Assembly (NCBI RefSeq): GCF_000970085.1
Contig: NZ_CP009506.1
Location: forward strand, 3,596,001-3,660,000
Origin: Methanosarcina siciliae T4/M
Lineage (GTDB): Archaea > Halobacteriota > Methanosarcinia > Methanosarcinales > Methanosarcinaceae
Length of the DNA stretch: 64,000 nt
Direction: 5' to 3'
The notes under the pieces are model-generated. The model ran no database searches, was not told where the DNA came from, and saw only the letters and a list, made by a program, of their open reading frames with translations. Of this stretch, positions 17,890 through 26,418 are shown piece after piece. Within the stretch, counting starts at the first letter, position 1, and every line of letters starts with the position of its first letter. Position numbers and translations under genes: made by a program.

Positions 17890-19386
17890 ATGTCCCACAG
17901 CAAACAACCCGGCGGAAAAGATGCGGGGAGAATTCCCAGAGTCCTTATTTCCGCAGACCGTTCCTCTTCAGGCAAGACCACGATTTCCATGGGGCTTATG
18001 GCTGCCCTTGTTTCAAGAGGGTACAAAGTCCAGCCCTTCAAGGTCGCGCTTGACTATATCGATCCCAGTTATCATACAGAAATCACGGGCCGGTTCTGCC
18101 GGAACCTTGACGGCTACCTGATGGACGAGAACGGAATTCTTGATGTCTACTCCCATGCCTGTGAAACCGGTGGCGGGGCGGATATTGCAATTATCGAAGG
18201 CGTTCGGGGGCTTTACGAAGGTTTTGAAGGCCTCAGCGACCTCGGGAGTACTGCCCAGATTGCAAAAATCCTCAAATGCCCCGTGGTTTTCGTAATCAAT
18301 GCCCGCAGCATTACCCGCTCCGCGGCAGCCCTTATAGGCGGCTATAAGAATTTCGACCCTGATGTGGAAATTGCAGGCGTAATCCTGAATAACATCGGAG
18401 GCCGCCGCCACGCACAGAAGGCAAAAGAGGCAATAGAACACTATACTGGCGTGCCGGTTATAGGGATTATCCCCAGAGACCCCTCCATGCAGATTTCCAT
18501 GCGCCACCTCGGACTTATGCCTGCGCTTGAAGGCAGGAGGCGGCTTGGGGACGGAGGGTTTGAGGACAGGCTCCGGGGTATTGAAGAGATCATCAATAAA
18601 GGGATTGATGTGGACCGCTTCCTGGAAATTGCAGGGAGTGCAAAACCCCTGACAAGCCCCGAAAACAGTATCTTTTTCCCTGCTGCCGGGGCAGGCTCTC
18701 TCAGGCCGAGAATCGGCATTGCCCTTGATGAAGCTTTCAACTTTTACTACCGCGACAATATCGACCTGCTTGAACTTGCAGGTGCGGAGATAGTTTACTT
18801 CAGCCCGGTAAATGACCCTGAGATCCCTGATGTGGACGGTCTTTATATCGGAGGTGGTTACCCCGAACTTTTTGCCGCCGAAATCGAAGCCAATGGGTCC
18901 ATGCGAAGAAGCATCAAAGAAGCTTCGGCTGCAGGGATGCCAATATATGCCGAGTGCGGAGGGCTCATGTACCTTACGGAAAAAATCAGTACCGGAGTCC
19001 CCGGGAAAGGCACATACCACGATGCTTCGATGCCCGAATCCACCTATGCAATGGTCGGGGCGCTTCCCGGGCATACGATCATGGGGCAGACAAGGGTAGT
19101 CAGCTACAATATCGGGACCCTTGACCGGGACTGCCTTATCGGAAAGAAAGGCAACAGCTTCAAGGGACATGAGTTCCACCACTCCGAAATCCGGGAAATC
19201 CCCGAAGATGCGGAGTTTGCAATAGCTCTTTTGCGGGGCACCGGGATAAAAGGCGATAGGGACGGGCTTATTGTCGGAAACACCCTTGGTTCTTATGCCC
19301 ACCTGCACGGAGTTGCATACCGGGAACTTGCAGGTTCGTTTGTCGAAGCTGCCAGGAAGTTCAGGGCTTCAAGGACTCCCCGATAA
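17890..19386 (+). CDS. cfbB: Ni-sirohydrochlorin a,c-diamide synthase
   Basis: A 498-residue amidotransferase homologous to cobyrinate a,c-diamide synthase CbiA. It converts the a and c acetates of Ni-sirohydrochlorin to amides with ATP and glutamine. The N-terminal domain carries a P-loop-like ADRSSSGKTTISMG (about residues 21-34). The C-terminal glutamine amidotransferase has the nucleophile Cys in YAECGGLMYL and a His in GHEFHHSEI. Whether it acts only on nickel or also on cobalt tetrapyrroles is unclear from sequence, but its position at the end of the cfb cluster favours F430 synthesis. It is 59 bp after cfbC. Confidence 0.92.
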   Translation: MSHSKQPGGKDAGRIPRVLISADRSSSGKTTISMGLMAALVSRGYKVQPFKVALDYIDPSYHTEITGRFCRNLDGYLMDENGILDVYSHACETGGGADIAIIEGVRGLYEGFEGLSDLGSTAQIAKILKCPVVFVINARSITRSAAALIGGYKNFDPDVEIAGVILNNIGGRRHAQKAKEAIEHYTGVPVIGIIPRDPSMQISMRHLGLMPALEGRRRLGDGGFEDRLRGIEEIINKGIDVDRFLEIAGSAKPLTSPENSIFFPAAGAGSLRPRIGIALDEAFNFYYRDNIDLLELAGAEIVYFSPVNDPEIPDVDGLYIGGGYPELFAAEIEANGSMRRSIKEASAAGMPIYAECGGLMYLTEKISTGVPGKGTYHDASMPESTYAMVGALPGHTIMGQTRVVSYNIGTLDRDCLIGKKGNSFKGHEFHHSEIREIPEDAEFAIALLRGTGIKGDRDGLIVGNTLGSYAHLHGVAYRELAGSFVEAARKFRASRTPR

Positions 19387-19718
19387 AAATCCCGGTAAAA
19401 ATATAACTCTCAGGCTTATCTTGAAGCCTTGCTCTTGAAGGCTGCGCTTTCATACCTGCGCTTTCAAATTTGCACCTCAGGGGCTGCCTTGAAAGCCTGC
19501 ACCCGTATTTGCAGCTCTGCCCCGGCGGGTCGAAAAAACAATATTATATTAGGCCGGATTATTACACAGCGGTTAAAGACCGGCTTATACAGGTCGGATT
19601 ATTCAAAGTAAGAAAGATAAACCAGATTGTTACAAAGCAGACTGTTAGAATCCGGAATCTTACAAAATAGATTCCTGCAAAACTTATTTTCATTCTATTT
19701 TCTTCTCAGGTGAACCTA
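19387..19718. other. Gap between cfbB and endA
   Basis: Contains short imperfect direct repeats built on CTTGAAGGCTGCGCTTTCA-like sequence (about 19420-19495) and AT-rich promoter-like sequence nearer endA. No supported gene. Confidence 0.5.
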
Positions 19719-20771
19719 TTGAAAACACAACTTGAAGGAGACCGGATCCTTGCCGGAAAGGAAGCGGTTGCCGAACTTTACAAAACAGGTTATTTCGGGC
19801 GGCCCAGGGAGGACGGGCTTGAGCTCTCCCTTGTGGAAGCCGCATACCTCCAGTCCAGAGGAAAAATCGAGATAGAGCTTGAAGGAAAAAAGCTTGATTT
19901 CAGGGCTTTTTTCGAGCAGGCTTCTCTGAGGCAGCCGAATTTCGAGCTGAAGTATATCGTATATAAAGACCTCAAAGAGCGGGGATATTATGTCCAGCCT
20001 TCGGCTGCGGACTTCAGGGTCTACCCCAGAGGCAGCCATCCAGGGAAAAGTGCGGCAAAAATCTTTGTCCATGTCCTGTCGGAAAGGCAGCCCCTTCCCG
20101 TAAAGCTCTTGCAGGATTCGGTCATCTCGGCAGAAAACGTGCACAAGCAGTTTATCCTGGCCGTCGTGGATGAAGAAAGCGACCTGACCTTCTACGAGAT
20201 TAAAACCGCTGCTCCTCAGGGAGAGATGTCTGAACCCTACCCCTCAGTCAAAACCGATGCGACTTTCCTCGAAGACAGGGTAATCGCCTGGGATGCTGAG
20301 ACTTCCGGGGCTCTTTATGCCAGGGGTTTCTACGGGAAAATGCTCGATCCTGAAAGGTTGCAGCTCTCCCTTGTTGAGTCCCTCTTCCTCTTTTCGCGAA
20401 AGGTTATAGTCGTCAGGGACAGGAAAGGCAAGGTCTTCTCCTTTGATGAATTTGTTGAGAAAGCCTCGGAAATCGAAAGTTCTTTCCTGCGGAAATACTG
20501 TGCATATAAAGCTCTGCGAGACTCGGGGCACGTGGTCAAGACCGGCTTTAAGTTCGGGACCCATTTCAGGGTCTACAGGAAAGTCGAGTCCATAGAAAAA
20601 ATTCCCCACTCCGAGTATCTCGTAAACGTAATTCCCTCTGATTACGAATTCAGGCTTCCGGTTTTGTCCGGGGCTGTCAGGCTTGCAAACAGCGTGCGCA
20701 AAAGAATGCTCTTTGCAGTTGAGAAAGGGGAAGAAGTCGAGTACCTGGACATCGGCAGGGTCAAGATGTGA
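19719..20771 (+). CDS. endA: tRNA-splicing endonuclease (fused-domain type)
   Basis: A 350-residue enzyme that cuts introns out of precursor tRNAs at bulge-helix-bulge sites. It is the long form in which two endonuclease repeats are fused, so a dimer equals the four-domain enzyme. The C-terminal half keeps the catalytic triad: Y286 (FRVY), H297 (HSEYLV) and K328 (VRKRML). The N-terminal half has the same fold (ADFRVYPRG) but lacks the matching His/Lys set and is structural. Start: the TTG at 19719 has AGGTG at 19708-19712 with correct spacing, whereas the GTG at 19710 overlaps that site. Confidence 0.92.
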   Translation: MKTQLEGDRILAGKEAVAELYKTGYFGRPREDGLELSLVEAAYLQSRGKIEIELEGKKLDFRAFFEQASLRQPNFELKYIVYKDLKERGYYVQPSAADFRVYPRGSHPGKSAAKIFVHVLSERQPLPVKLLQDSVISAENVHKQFILAVVDEESDLTFYEIKTAAPQGEMSEPYPSVKTDATFLEDRVIAWDAETSGALYARGFYGKMLDPERLQLSLVESLFLFSRKVIVVRDRKGKVFSFDEFVEKASEIESSFLRKYCAYKALRDSGHVVKTGFKFGTHFRVYRKVESIEKIPHSEYLVNVIPSDYEFRLPVLSGAVRLANSVRKRMLFAVEKGEEVEYLDIGRVKM

Positions 20772-20935
20772 TTCTGTACCGTGGTTACATATGCGGTTTT
20801 ATAATAGGGTCAGAGGGTATGATGCGATTATAGGGCACGGTGTGATTATAGAGTATGCCATTTTATAGATTCGGATGCTGTTTCTTGAAGTTTCGCAAAA
20901 ACAGGGTATTTTCCGGACAGGAAGGTGAAACATAA

Positions 20936-21331
20936 ATGTGGGACATTATTGCAGTGGACATTTCGGGCAGGCACAGGATCAAAGATGGTTATTATATGGT
21001 CTGTGCAGCTGTAGCTCTTACTGTTTCTGCGGACCATATCGAAAAAGTTAAGCAGGTGAAAATCCTTCCTTTCTGGCTTAAAAGAGATCCCGGTTTACTT
21101 GATATCGTGCAGCTTATTGAGGACACGGCTAACCAGCTTTCCTTTGAGGGGACGATTGTGTCCGAGAAGGGGGATATGTACAACCAGCCCCTCTGGGTAC
21201 CGGAAAGTATGTTTTCGGGGGCGTTTAAGTACCAGGAGTCCCTGGCTGAGAGAAGGGCTATAGAGCTTGCTCACCACATTTCTCTGAGCGCTCGAAACTT
21301 ACTAATTAAAGAACTTAATATCGAGGCGTAA
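20936..21331 (+). CDS. DUF2209 family protein
   Basis: A 131-residue archaeal conserved protein (MWDIIAVDISGRHRIKDGYY). The opening Asp-containing strand and hydrophobic pattern resemble RNase H-like folds (VDISGRHRIKDG), but no activity is established. The ATG follows AAGGTGA at good distance. The hflX frame begins two bases after its stop codon, so the two genes are probably cotranscribed and translationally coupled. No membrane segments. Confidence 0.8.
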   Translation: MWDIIAVDISGRHRIKDGYYMVCAAVALTVSADHIEKVKQVKILPFWLKRDPGLLDIVQLIEDTANQLSFEGTIVSEKGDMYNQPLWVPESMFSGAFKYQESLAERRAIELAHHISLSARNLLIKELNIEA

Positions 21332-21333
21332 AA

Positions 21334-22611
21334 ATTCCATCAGAAAAAACAGATTCCGAAAACAGGGTAATACTCATAAAAAGAACCAATCCGCGGGCCG
21401 ACCCTGAGCGCGGAGAATACCTCTTTGAAGAACTCAGGGATCTTGCAAGGGCCGCAGGTTACATCCCTGTCGGGGAGCTTACGCAGACAAGGTTTCCGGA
21501 TTCCAGGTACCAGCTCGGGAAAGGGAAAATAGAGGAGCTTGCCGAACTTGCGAGGATAAAAAGGGCTTCCAAGGTCATTTTTTATAACAGGCTTTCTACA
21601 ATCCAGCTCTTCAATATCTCGGAAATCTGCGGGTGCCAGATACTGGACAAGTTCCAGCTTATCCTTGAGATCTTTGCAAAAAGAGCTACTACCCGCAGGG
21701 CCAAGCTGCAGGTTGAGCTTGCAAGGCTCAGGTATGAGGTCCCGAGGGCAAGAGCCATTGTTTCCCTTGTGAAAAAGGAAGAACGAGCCGGTTTCATGGG
21801 TCTCGGGGACTATGAGGACGCCTACGAGCAGGACCTGAAGAAAAGGATATCAAGGATTGAAAATGAACTTGAGTCTGCAGAAAAAGACGATGAGTCCCTG
21901 CGGGCTTTCCGGCACAGGAAGGGCTTTTCTCTTGTCTCCCTTGCAGGGTATACGAATGCCGGGAAAAGCACGCTCTTCAATGCGATTGTCAATGAAAGCG
22001 TTGAAGCCCAGGACAAGCTCTTTACAACCCTCGTGCCGACTACCCGGGCTCTTGATCTGGGTGGGAGAAAGGCTCTTCTGACCGATACTGTGGGGTTCAT
22101 AGAGGAGCTCCCGCACTGGCTGGTCGATGCCTTCAAATCCACCCTCGATGAGATCTTTCTTTCCGACCTTATCCTGCTTGTTGTCGATGTAAGCGAGAAA
22201 CCCGAGACAATACTGCAGAAACTTTCCACCTCTCACGACACTCTCTGGGACCGTATCCAGGGAGTTCCGGTGATCACCGTGCTCAATAAGACCGATCTGC
22301 TTGAAGCATCCGAACTTGAAGCTGTTATGGAGGAAATTGGTTATATGGCTCCCAATCCGGTGTTCGTTTCCTCAAAGGAGAAGATCGGTATGAAGGAGTT
22401 AAAAGCTGAGATCATTAAACACCTGCCTGCCTGGTCTTCTTACTCCTTTACCCTCCCTAACTCTGAAAAAGGGATGTCAGTCCTTTCCTGGCTCTACGAT
22501 GAAGGTATTGTGCACAGAGTTGAGTACGGAGAGCGAATTTCAGTGGATTATGAAGCCCGGACAGAGATAATCAACAGGATCAAAGCTTTAGAGCTTAATC
22601 AGAAAGAATGA
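21334..22611 (+). CDS. hflX: HflX-family ribosome-associated GTPase
   Basis: A GTPase of the Obg-HflX class that binds ribosomes and is linked to subunit splitting or rescue. The N-terminal HflX domain is clear (LTQTRFPDSRYQLGKGKIEE), as are the linker with helix-rich RLRYEVPRARAIV and the G domain: G1 GYTNAGKSTLFN, G3 DTVGF, G4 LNKTD. The conserved N-terminal domain has no ATG, GTG or TTG: the first such codon is GTG at 21769, which would delete it. The frame is open from 21319. I place the start at ATT 21334 because GAGG (21323-21326) precedes it by 7 bases. The upstream stop of the DUF2209 gene overlaps this region. Confidence 0.85.
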   Translation: MPSEKTDSENRVILIKRTNPRADPERGEYLFEELRDLARAAGYIPVGELTQTRFPDSRYQLGKGKIEELAELARIKRASKVIFYNRLSTIQLFNISEICGCQILDKFQLILEIFAKRATTRRAKLQVELARLRYEVPRARAIVSLVKKEERAGFMGLGDYEDAYEQDLKKRISRIENELESAEKDDESLRAFRHRKGFSLVSLAGYTNAGKSTLFNAIVNESVEAQDKLFTTLVPTTRALDLGGRKALLTDTVGFIEELPHWLVDAFKSTLDEIFLSDLILLVVDVSEKPETILQKLSTSHDTLWDRIQGVPVITVLNKTDLLEASELEAVMEEIGYMAPNPVFVSSKEKIGMKELKAEIIKHLPAWSSYSFTLPNSEKGMSVLSWLYDEGIVHRVEYGERISVDYEARTEIINRIKALELNQKE

Positions 22612-23065
22612 TGCAGTATGTCGTTTTTGTTGATTTTTTCCCGATGTTGATGAATTAAAAGCTTTTCTAATTATATAATAACTTTTGTATATTAACGACA
22701 CATTTACTAATTTTTTTCATTTCGGAAATTCTTTTGTAGAGTCTGAATACTGTTCGTATACCTACGAAAGACATTTATACCCTGAAGTTGTTTGTTTATT
22801 TGCGAACGGGCGTCTACTGAAGACACCAAACCCTCCTTATATCCTAAACTACCCCTACACCAGATTTTTGACATACAAGTGCCCGTTCGTGATTCCTCCT
22901 TTTTTCATTGTTTCAGTCTGCTTGCCCTGATCCATCTGTTCCGGTGATCTCTTCAACATTCGGTTTACAGGATTCTGTTTTTGTATTTCCATTCCTATAA
23001 TCACTTTTGTTGATTCGTATAACGCATAGAAATATTTTCTAAGAAGTAATTCGAAAGTTTCAAAA
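22612..23065. other. Gap without a recognisable gene
   Basis: AT-rich, about 450 bp. A small frame at 22685-22930 has no ribosome-binding site and unlikely composition (many Tyr, Phe, Pro), so I do not call it. Confidence 0.55.
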
Positions 23066-23074
23066 TTTATATAA
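23066..23074 (+). promoter_or_regulatory. TATA box of the PHP gene
   Basis: TTTATATAA ends 25 bases before the ATG at 23100, and there is no ribosome-binding site in between. This is the layout of a leaderless archaeal transcript. Confidence 0.55.
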
Positions 23075-23099
23075 CTTCAACTCGCATTTTTATATTATC

Positions 23100-23774
23100 A
23101 TGAAATTCGATCTTCACGTACATTCCGAGCATTCAAAAGATAGCGAGTCACGCCATGAGGATATCCTTCAGAATGCCCTCAAAAGAGGCCTTGACGGTTT
23201 TGCTATCTGTGACCATGATACGGTTGAAGGCGGGCTTGCCTGTGCAAAAAAAGCCCTGGAGCTTGGCCTCGAAATCACAGTTATCCCCGGCGTGGAGGTC
23301 AGCTCCTCAAAAGGACATATCCTGGTTCTGGGAATTAAGGAGGATATCGAGCCCCGGCTGAGCCCGGAAGAAACTATCCGCAGGGCTCGAAAACTCGGAG
23401 GCACGGTCATCATCCCTCATCCTTTCAAGAGCAGCTCTCACGGGATCGGAAGTTTTGAAGGGCTTGATACGGATGCGGTTGAGGTCTTCAATTCTCGCTG
23501 CCTTTTCAACGGAGCCAACAGGAAAGCCTTAGCCGAGGCAGAAAGGCTTGGAATCCCGGCCGTTGCAGGGAGCGACTCCCATGTCCCGGAAATGGTAGGG
23601 CAAGCATATACTGAAATCGATGCTTCCGAAAACACAGTCGAGGTAGTGCTCAGGGCGATCAGGGAAGGAAAAGTTGCCCCTGCCGGGAAAAGTACCCCCA
23701 CGCCCATCATCCTGAAGCAGATGTATGGGAGTGCAAAGCGAAAGTTGAAGAAAAAGCTCTTTGGCATGTCCTGA
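23100..23774 (+). CDS. PHP-domain phosphoesterase
   Basis: A 224-residue metal-dependent phosphoesterase of the PHP family, related to YciV/RnaAM-type enzymes that hydrolyse nucleotide phosphates. The metal-site motifs are in order: FDLHVHSEHSKDS (H6, H8), AICDHDTVEGG, PGVEVSS, IIPHPFK and SGSDSHVPEMVG (shown here as GSDSHVPE). The length is that of a bare PHP domain. The C-terminus is basic (KRKLKKKLFG). Monocistronic and probably leaderless. The physiological substrate is unknown. Confidence 0.88.
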   Translation: MKFDLHVHSEHSKDSESRHEDILQNALKRGLDGFAICDHDTVEGGLACAKKALELGLEITVIPGVEVSSSKGHILVLGIKEDIEPRLSPEETIRRARKLGGTVIIPHPFKSSSHGIGSFEGLDTDAVEVFNSRCLFNGANRKALAEAERLGIPAVAGSDSHVPEMVGQAYTEIDASENTVEVVLRAIREGKVAPAGKSTPTPIILKQMYGSAKRKLKKKLFGMS

Positions 23775-23798
23775 ATGTTTTTTAGTGAAATGGTCTTT

Positions 23799-23815
23799 GA
23801 GCAGGTCTTCTGCTC
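23799..23815 (+). terminator. Short hairpin after the PHP gene
   Basis: GAGCAG (23799-23804) pairs with CTGCTC (23810-23815) across a five-base loop, with a T-run (23778-23783) just before it and AT-rich sequence after. A weak candidate. Confidence 0.3.
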
Positions 23816-24064
23816 TTTAAAGAAACATCCTAAATCCCTATCTTGAGAATGGCTGATTTAGATAGATTCTGAATGAGTTGGTTGAACAGCCAACTTCACA
23901 CAGGATAACTAAATAAATTAACTGAATTCACGAATTGAAAGTATCACCGGAGTCCCCTTTTTCATAATTTATTTTCCTTGCTTCCGGTTCAAATAAGCAG
24001 AGTTAATAAGTTTGCCTTTGATAGACTATGAGAAATCAGGAAAAATGATACAGGAGTTGCAACC

Positions 24065-24517
24065 ATCGGGTTCAAAAAAGAAATAAGCACGGAAATTGAG
24101 ATCTTCGCTTCTGCGGACCGCGTCTGGCAGATCCTTATGGATTTCGTAGCCTATCCCCAGTGGAACCCTTACATAAGGGAAATCAGCGGGGAAGCAAAAG
24201 TTGGGAGCAAAATTAAAGTCTTTATGAAGCCGGAATGGGAAAAAGGCGTGACTCTTCACCCAAAGATCATCCGGCTGGAGCCAAAAAAAGAGTTTACCTG
24301 GAAAGGGAATTTTTTTCTCCCGGGGATTCTTGATGGGGAACATAGTTTTCTCCTGGAAGAAATTTCAGGCCACAGGGTACGTTTTATTCAGAAAGAAAAA
24401 TTTAGTGGAATTGCAATTCCTTTTATCAGTGTTTCATGGTCTATAGAGAAAGGTACTGTACGCAGTTTCGGGGATATGAACAACGCCCTTAAAAAAAAGG
24501 CGGAAAAGGTAAGATGA
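24065..24517 (+). CDS. SRPBCC (START/Bet v 1-like) domain protein
   Basis: About 150 residues with a SRPBCC fold that binds hydrophobic ligands in a deep cavity: EIEIFASADRVWQILMDF at the start, then YPQWNPYIREISGEAKVGSK and a C-terminal helix (FGDMNNALKKKAEKV). The first ATG in frame (24137) would remove the first strand and helix. The frame is open from 24032 but has no ATG, GTG or TTG before 24137. ATC at 24065 follows AGGAG (24052-24056) and gives a complete domain beginning Gly-Phe-Lys-Lys-Glu-Ile, so I use it as a tentative start. The alternative is a single-base change or sequencing error near 24045-24075. Confidence 0.75.
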   Translation: MGFKKEISTEIEIFASADRVWQILMDFVAYPQWNPYIREISGEAKVGSKIKVFMKPEWEKGVTLHPKIIRLEPKKEFTWKGNFFLPGILDGEHSFLLEEISGHRVRFIQKEKFSGIAIPFISVSWSIEKGTVRSFGDMNNALKKKAEKVR

Positions 24518-24716
24518 GTTTCAAAATTTTTTACCTGATCGACCTGTAGAAATTAGCCGGAACATTTCGAAAGTCATCTCGTCGGGATTCCTCATTAAAC
24601 TTTCATAATGCTGCTATTGATTTTGTTTTTTCATCGCCGGGCAGCTCAAATTAATATATACACAATTCTTTATTTTAGGGGAATTTTTCGTAAACCAAGA
24701 ACTGAAGACAACATTT

Positions 24717-24734
24717 AAAGAAAAATTATATATA
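24717..24734 (+). promoter_or_regulatory. Promoter of the MC1 gene
   Basis: A purine-rich BRE-like AAAGAAAA is followed by ATTATATATA (24725-24734), about 50 bp before the ATG at 24783: a strong archaeal promoter, as expected for an abundant chromatin protein. Confidence 0.6.
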
Positions 24735-24782
24735 CTTTCGATTTTATTAGTCTCTAATAACATATTTTCGGAGATGACCCTT

Positions 24783-25067
24783 ATGTCTGACACAAGAAAT
24801 TTTGTTCTACGGGATGTAGATGGCAACGAACACGGAGTTTTCACTGGTAAACAGCCACGGCAGGCCGCCCTTAAAGCTGCAAACAGGAGCGCTGGGACCA
24901 AATCAAAACCGGATGTAATCCGGCTCAGGGAGCGCGGGACAAAGAAAATTCATGTTTTCAAAGCATGGAAGCAAACTGTCGCAGCCCCAAAAAACAGACC
25001 TGAATGGATGCCAGCGAAAATCAGTAAGCCCTTTGTCAAGAAAGAGAGAATAGAAAAAATCGAGTAA
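24783..25067 (+). CDS. Chromosomal DNA-bending protein MC1
   Basis: A 94-residue basic protein, the main DNA-bending chromatin protein of Methanosarcina. The sequence is nearly that of characterised MC1: NFVLRDVDGNEHGVFTGKQP, RQAALKAANR, IRLRERGTKKIHVFKAWK and NRPEWMPAKISKPFVKKE. It binds as a monomer and sharply kinks DNA. I use the ATG at 24783 (MSDTRNF), which matches the known N-terminus, not the in-frame ATG three codons upstream. The gene has its own strong TATA box and is followed by a long T-rich tract. Confidence 0.97.
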   Translation: MSDTRNFVLRDVDGNEHGVFTGKQPRQAALKAANRSAGTKSKPDVIRLRERGTKKIHVFKAWKQTVAAPKNRPEWMPAKISKPFVKKERIEKIE

Positions 25068-25097
25068 AATCCAGTTTTCTTATATGCCGTGAAATTC

Positions 25098-25171
25098 AAG
25101 GTTTTTTTCTTTTTTTCGATAATTTTCCTTATTTTTTCCTTATTTTTTTCTTTATTTTTTCCTTATTTTTT
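25098..25171 (+). terminator. Long oligo-T terminator region after MC1
   Basis: About 75 bp of runs of T separated by single C or A bases, in part a direct repeat of CCTTATTTTTT-like units. Oligo-T runs are the main intrinsic terminators in archaea, and a highly expressed gene such as MC1 would need one. Confidence 0.65.
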
Positions 25172-25355
25172 CTGAATTTCTATATGTTTCTCTATCCGGA
25201 TTTCTATCGAATTTCTATCTGAATCGATCTGGATTTCTACCCGGATTCTTAATTATTTGGTCTGTTTTCATGTCTATGCATTTATATTATGAAGTTTTCT
25301 ATATTATATTGAGATTTATCTCCTGTGACCTCTTATTTTACAAAGGTTTTTTTGA

Positions 25356-26060
25356 ATGGGGAAATCGGGTTGGAAACAACCGCTGAATCAGTGGGAGAGA
25401 TTACTATTGGAAGGTATTACTGTTGAAGAATGTATACACCTTTTGTCCCGAATAGAGGACAAAGCTCGTGAAAGGTTCTGGAAGGATGCTGTTGCGGGCA
25501 AATACCCGATAATCGATCTTCAGGGCAATATGGGGTATTCGTTCTCGGACCAGGACGGCATGCTGTTTGTCAGAAACGATTTTGTGACTTCGACTTATGA
25601 AGTGGGAACGTTCGTCTTCGGGAGTTTTTTCCTGCCGGACACGATCCAGGAACTTCTGTCCGAAGATAAGGTACTGCTTTTGGGGGTTTACAGGAAAAAG
25701 ACCAGGAACCTTTTATTAGCCAAGCTTGATGCAGAGTCCAGATACATGCTTGATCTTCCGCGCGGCCTGTATTCCTTTTTTGTCCTCGTTCTGGACGCAA
25801 GAGCCGGAACCCCGTTAGCTTCCAAAATCTATGCCGCAGGCCTCCCAGGCAAAGAAAATCTGAACAAACCTGAGCTTGAAAAGTTTTTTCTTGAGCACCC
25901 CACTGACATCCGGGATTTTCTGGATTCCTCTCCTGTGGAAATTAAAGGTGGAGGGCCTTTTTACCTGACTTTGATTCTGATAGATGCCAGCTTGATCCCG
26001 GACTGCCCTGAGTTTTTTTCAGAACTTTTACAGGAAGACGAAGTATCATCCTCTTTATAA
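25356..26060 (+). CDS. Conserved-looking hypothetical protein
   Basis: A 234-residue soluble protein of unknown function. It opens with a Trp/Leu-rich segment (WKQPLNQWERLLLEGITVEE), then an alternating beta/alpha region with IIDLQGNMGYSFSDQDGMLF and VGTFVFGSFFLP, and ends with an acidic tail. No catalytic motif, metal site or membrane span is visible. Good codon use and no frameshift argue for a real gene. It is isolated between the MC1 terminator and a pseudogene. Confidence 0.75.
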   Translation: MGKSGWKQPLNQWERLLLEGITVEECIHLLSRIEDKARERFWKDAVAGKYPIIDLQGNMGYSFSDQDGMLFVRNDFVTSTYEVGTFVFGSFFLPDTIQELLSEDKVLLLGVYRKKTRNLLLAKLDAESRYMLDLPRGLYSFFVLVLDARAGTPLASKIYAAGLPGKENLNKPELEKFFLEHPTDIRDFLDSSPVEIKGGGPFYLTLILIDASLIPDCPEFFSELLQEDEVSSSL

Positions 26061-26125
26061 TTCAAAAATAGTTATATAGTTGCCAGCCTCAGTAGTTCTG
26101 AATGCAGCTAAAAACAGGATATGAA

Positions 26126-26230
26126 ATGGTAGAACCCTACATTACAAAAGACGGTGCAATAATTCGTGAATTTATGCACTCCGCAGTCCACGGCAACCCA
26201 AAGCAGAGCCTTGCCGAAGCGATTGTGCCG
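26126..26230 (+). pseudogene. Cupin gene fragment (5' end only)
   Basis: The first 35 codons of a small cupin protein remain: MVEPYITKDGAIIREFMHS and then HGNPKQSLAEAIVP, the normal N-terminal strand set before the first His-rich cupin motif. After the codon for Pro the frame runs into unrelated sequence that, read on the other strand, is a decayed transposase. The metal-binding motifs are missing, so this is a non-functional remnant cut by an insertion. Confidence 0.7.
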
Positions 26231-26400
26231 TATCGAATCATTTTTCGATTTTCCGTTTTTCTGAGGATGTCTTACCCTTGCAAGTATTGGCTGGATTCCA
26301 AGTTCTTCAATGCATCTTTAAAGTCATATCCATGAACCATCCTTATTGATTCTGTGAGCTCCAAATTCACTTTCATTTTCGGGATAAAACACTTTTAATT
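26226..26400 (-). mobile_element. Decayed rve-type transposase/integrase remnant
   Basis: On the minus strand three frame segments reconstruct the end of an rve (DDE) integrase core: SEFGAHRINKDGS, then YDFKDALKNL, then GIQPILARVRHPQKNGK. This matches the family pattern DNGSEF...GI...ARVRHPQTNGKIEKW, including the region of the catalytic Glu after the NGK motif. At least two frameshifts and a stop show it is dead. It abuts the truncated cupin gene and ends just beyond the stop codon of the sensor kinase gene at 26419. Confidence 0.7.
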
Positions 26401-26418
26401 CCTCTCTTAATATTGATT

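Noticed and set aside
18013..19308. 431-codon minus-strand open frame inside cfbB
   Set aside because: cfbB on the plus strand has clear family motifs; the long antisense frame reflects codon bias.
22685..22930. Plus-strand 81-codon frame before the PHP gene
   Set aside because: No ribosome-binding site, odd Tyr/Phe/Pro-rich product, and overlap with AT-rich promoter DNA.
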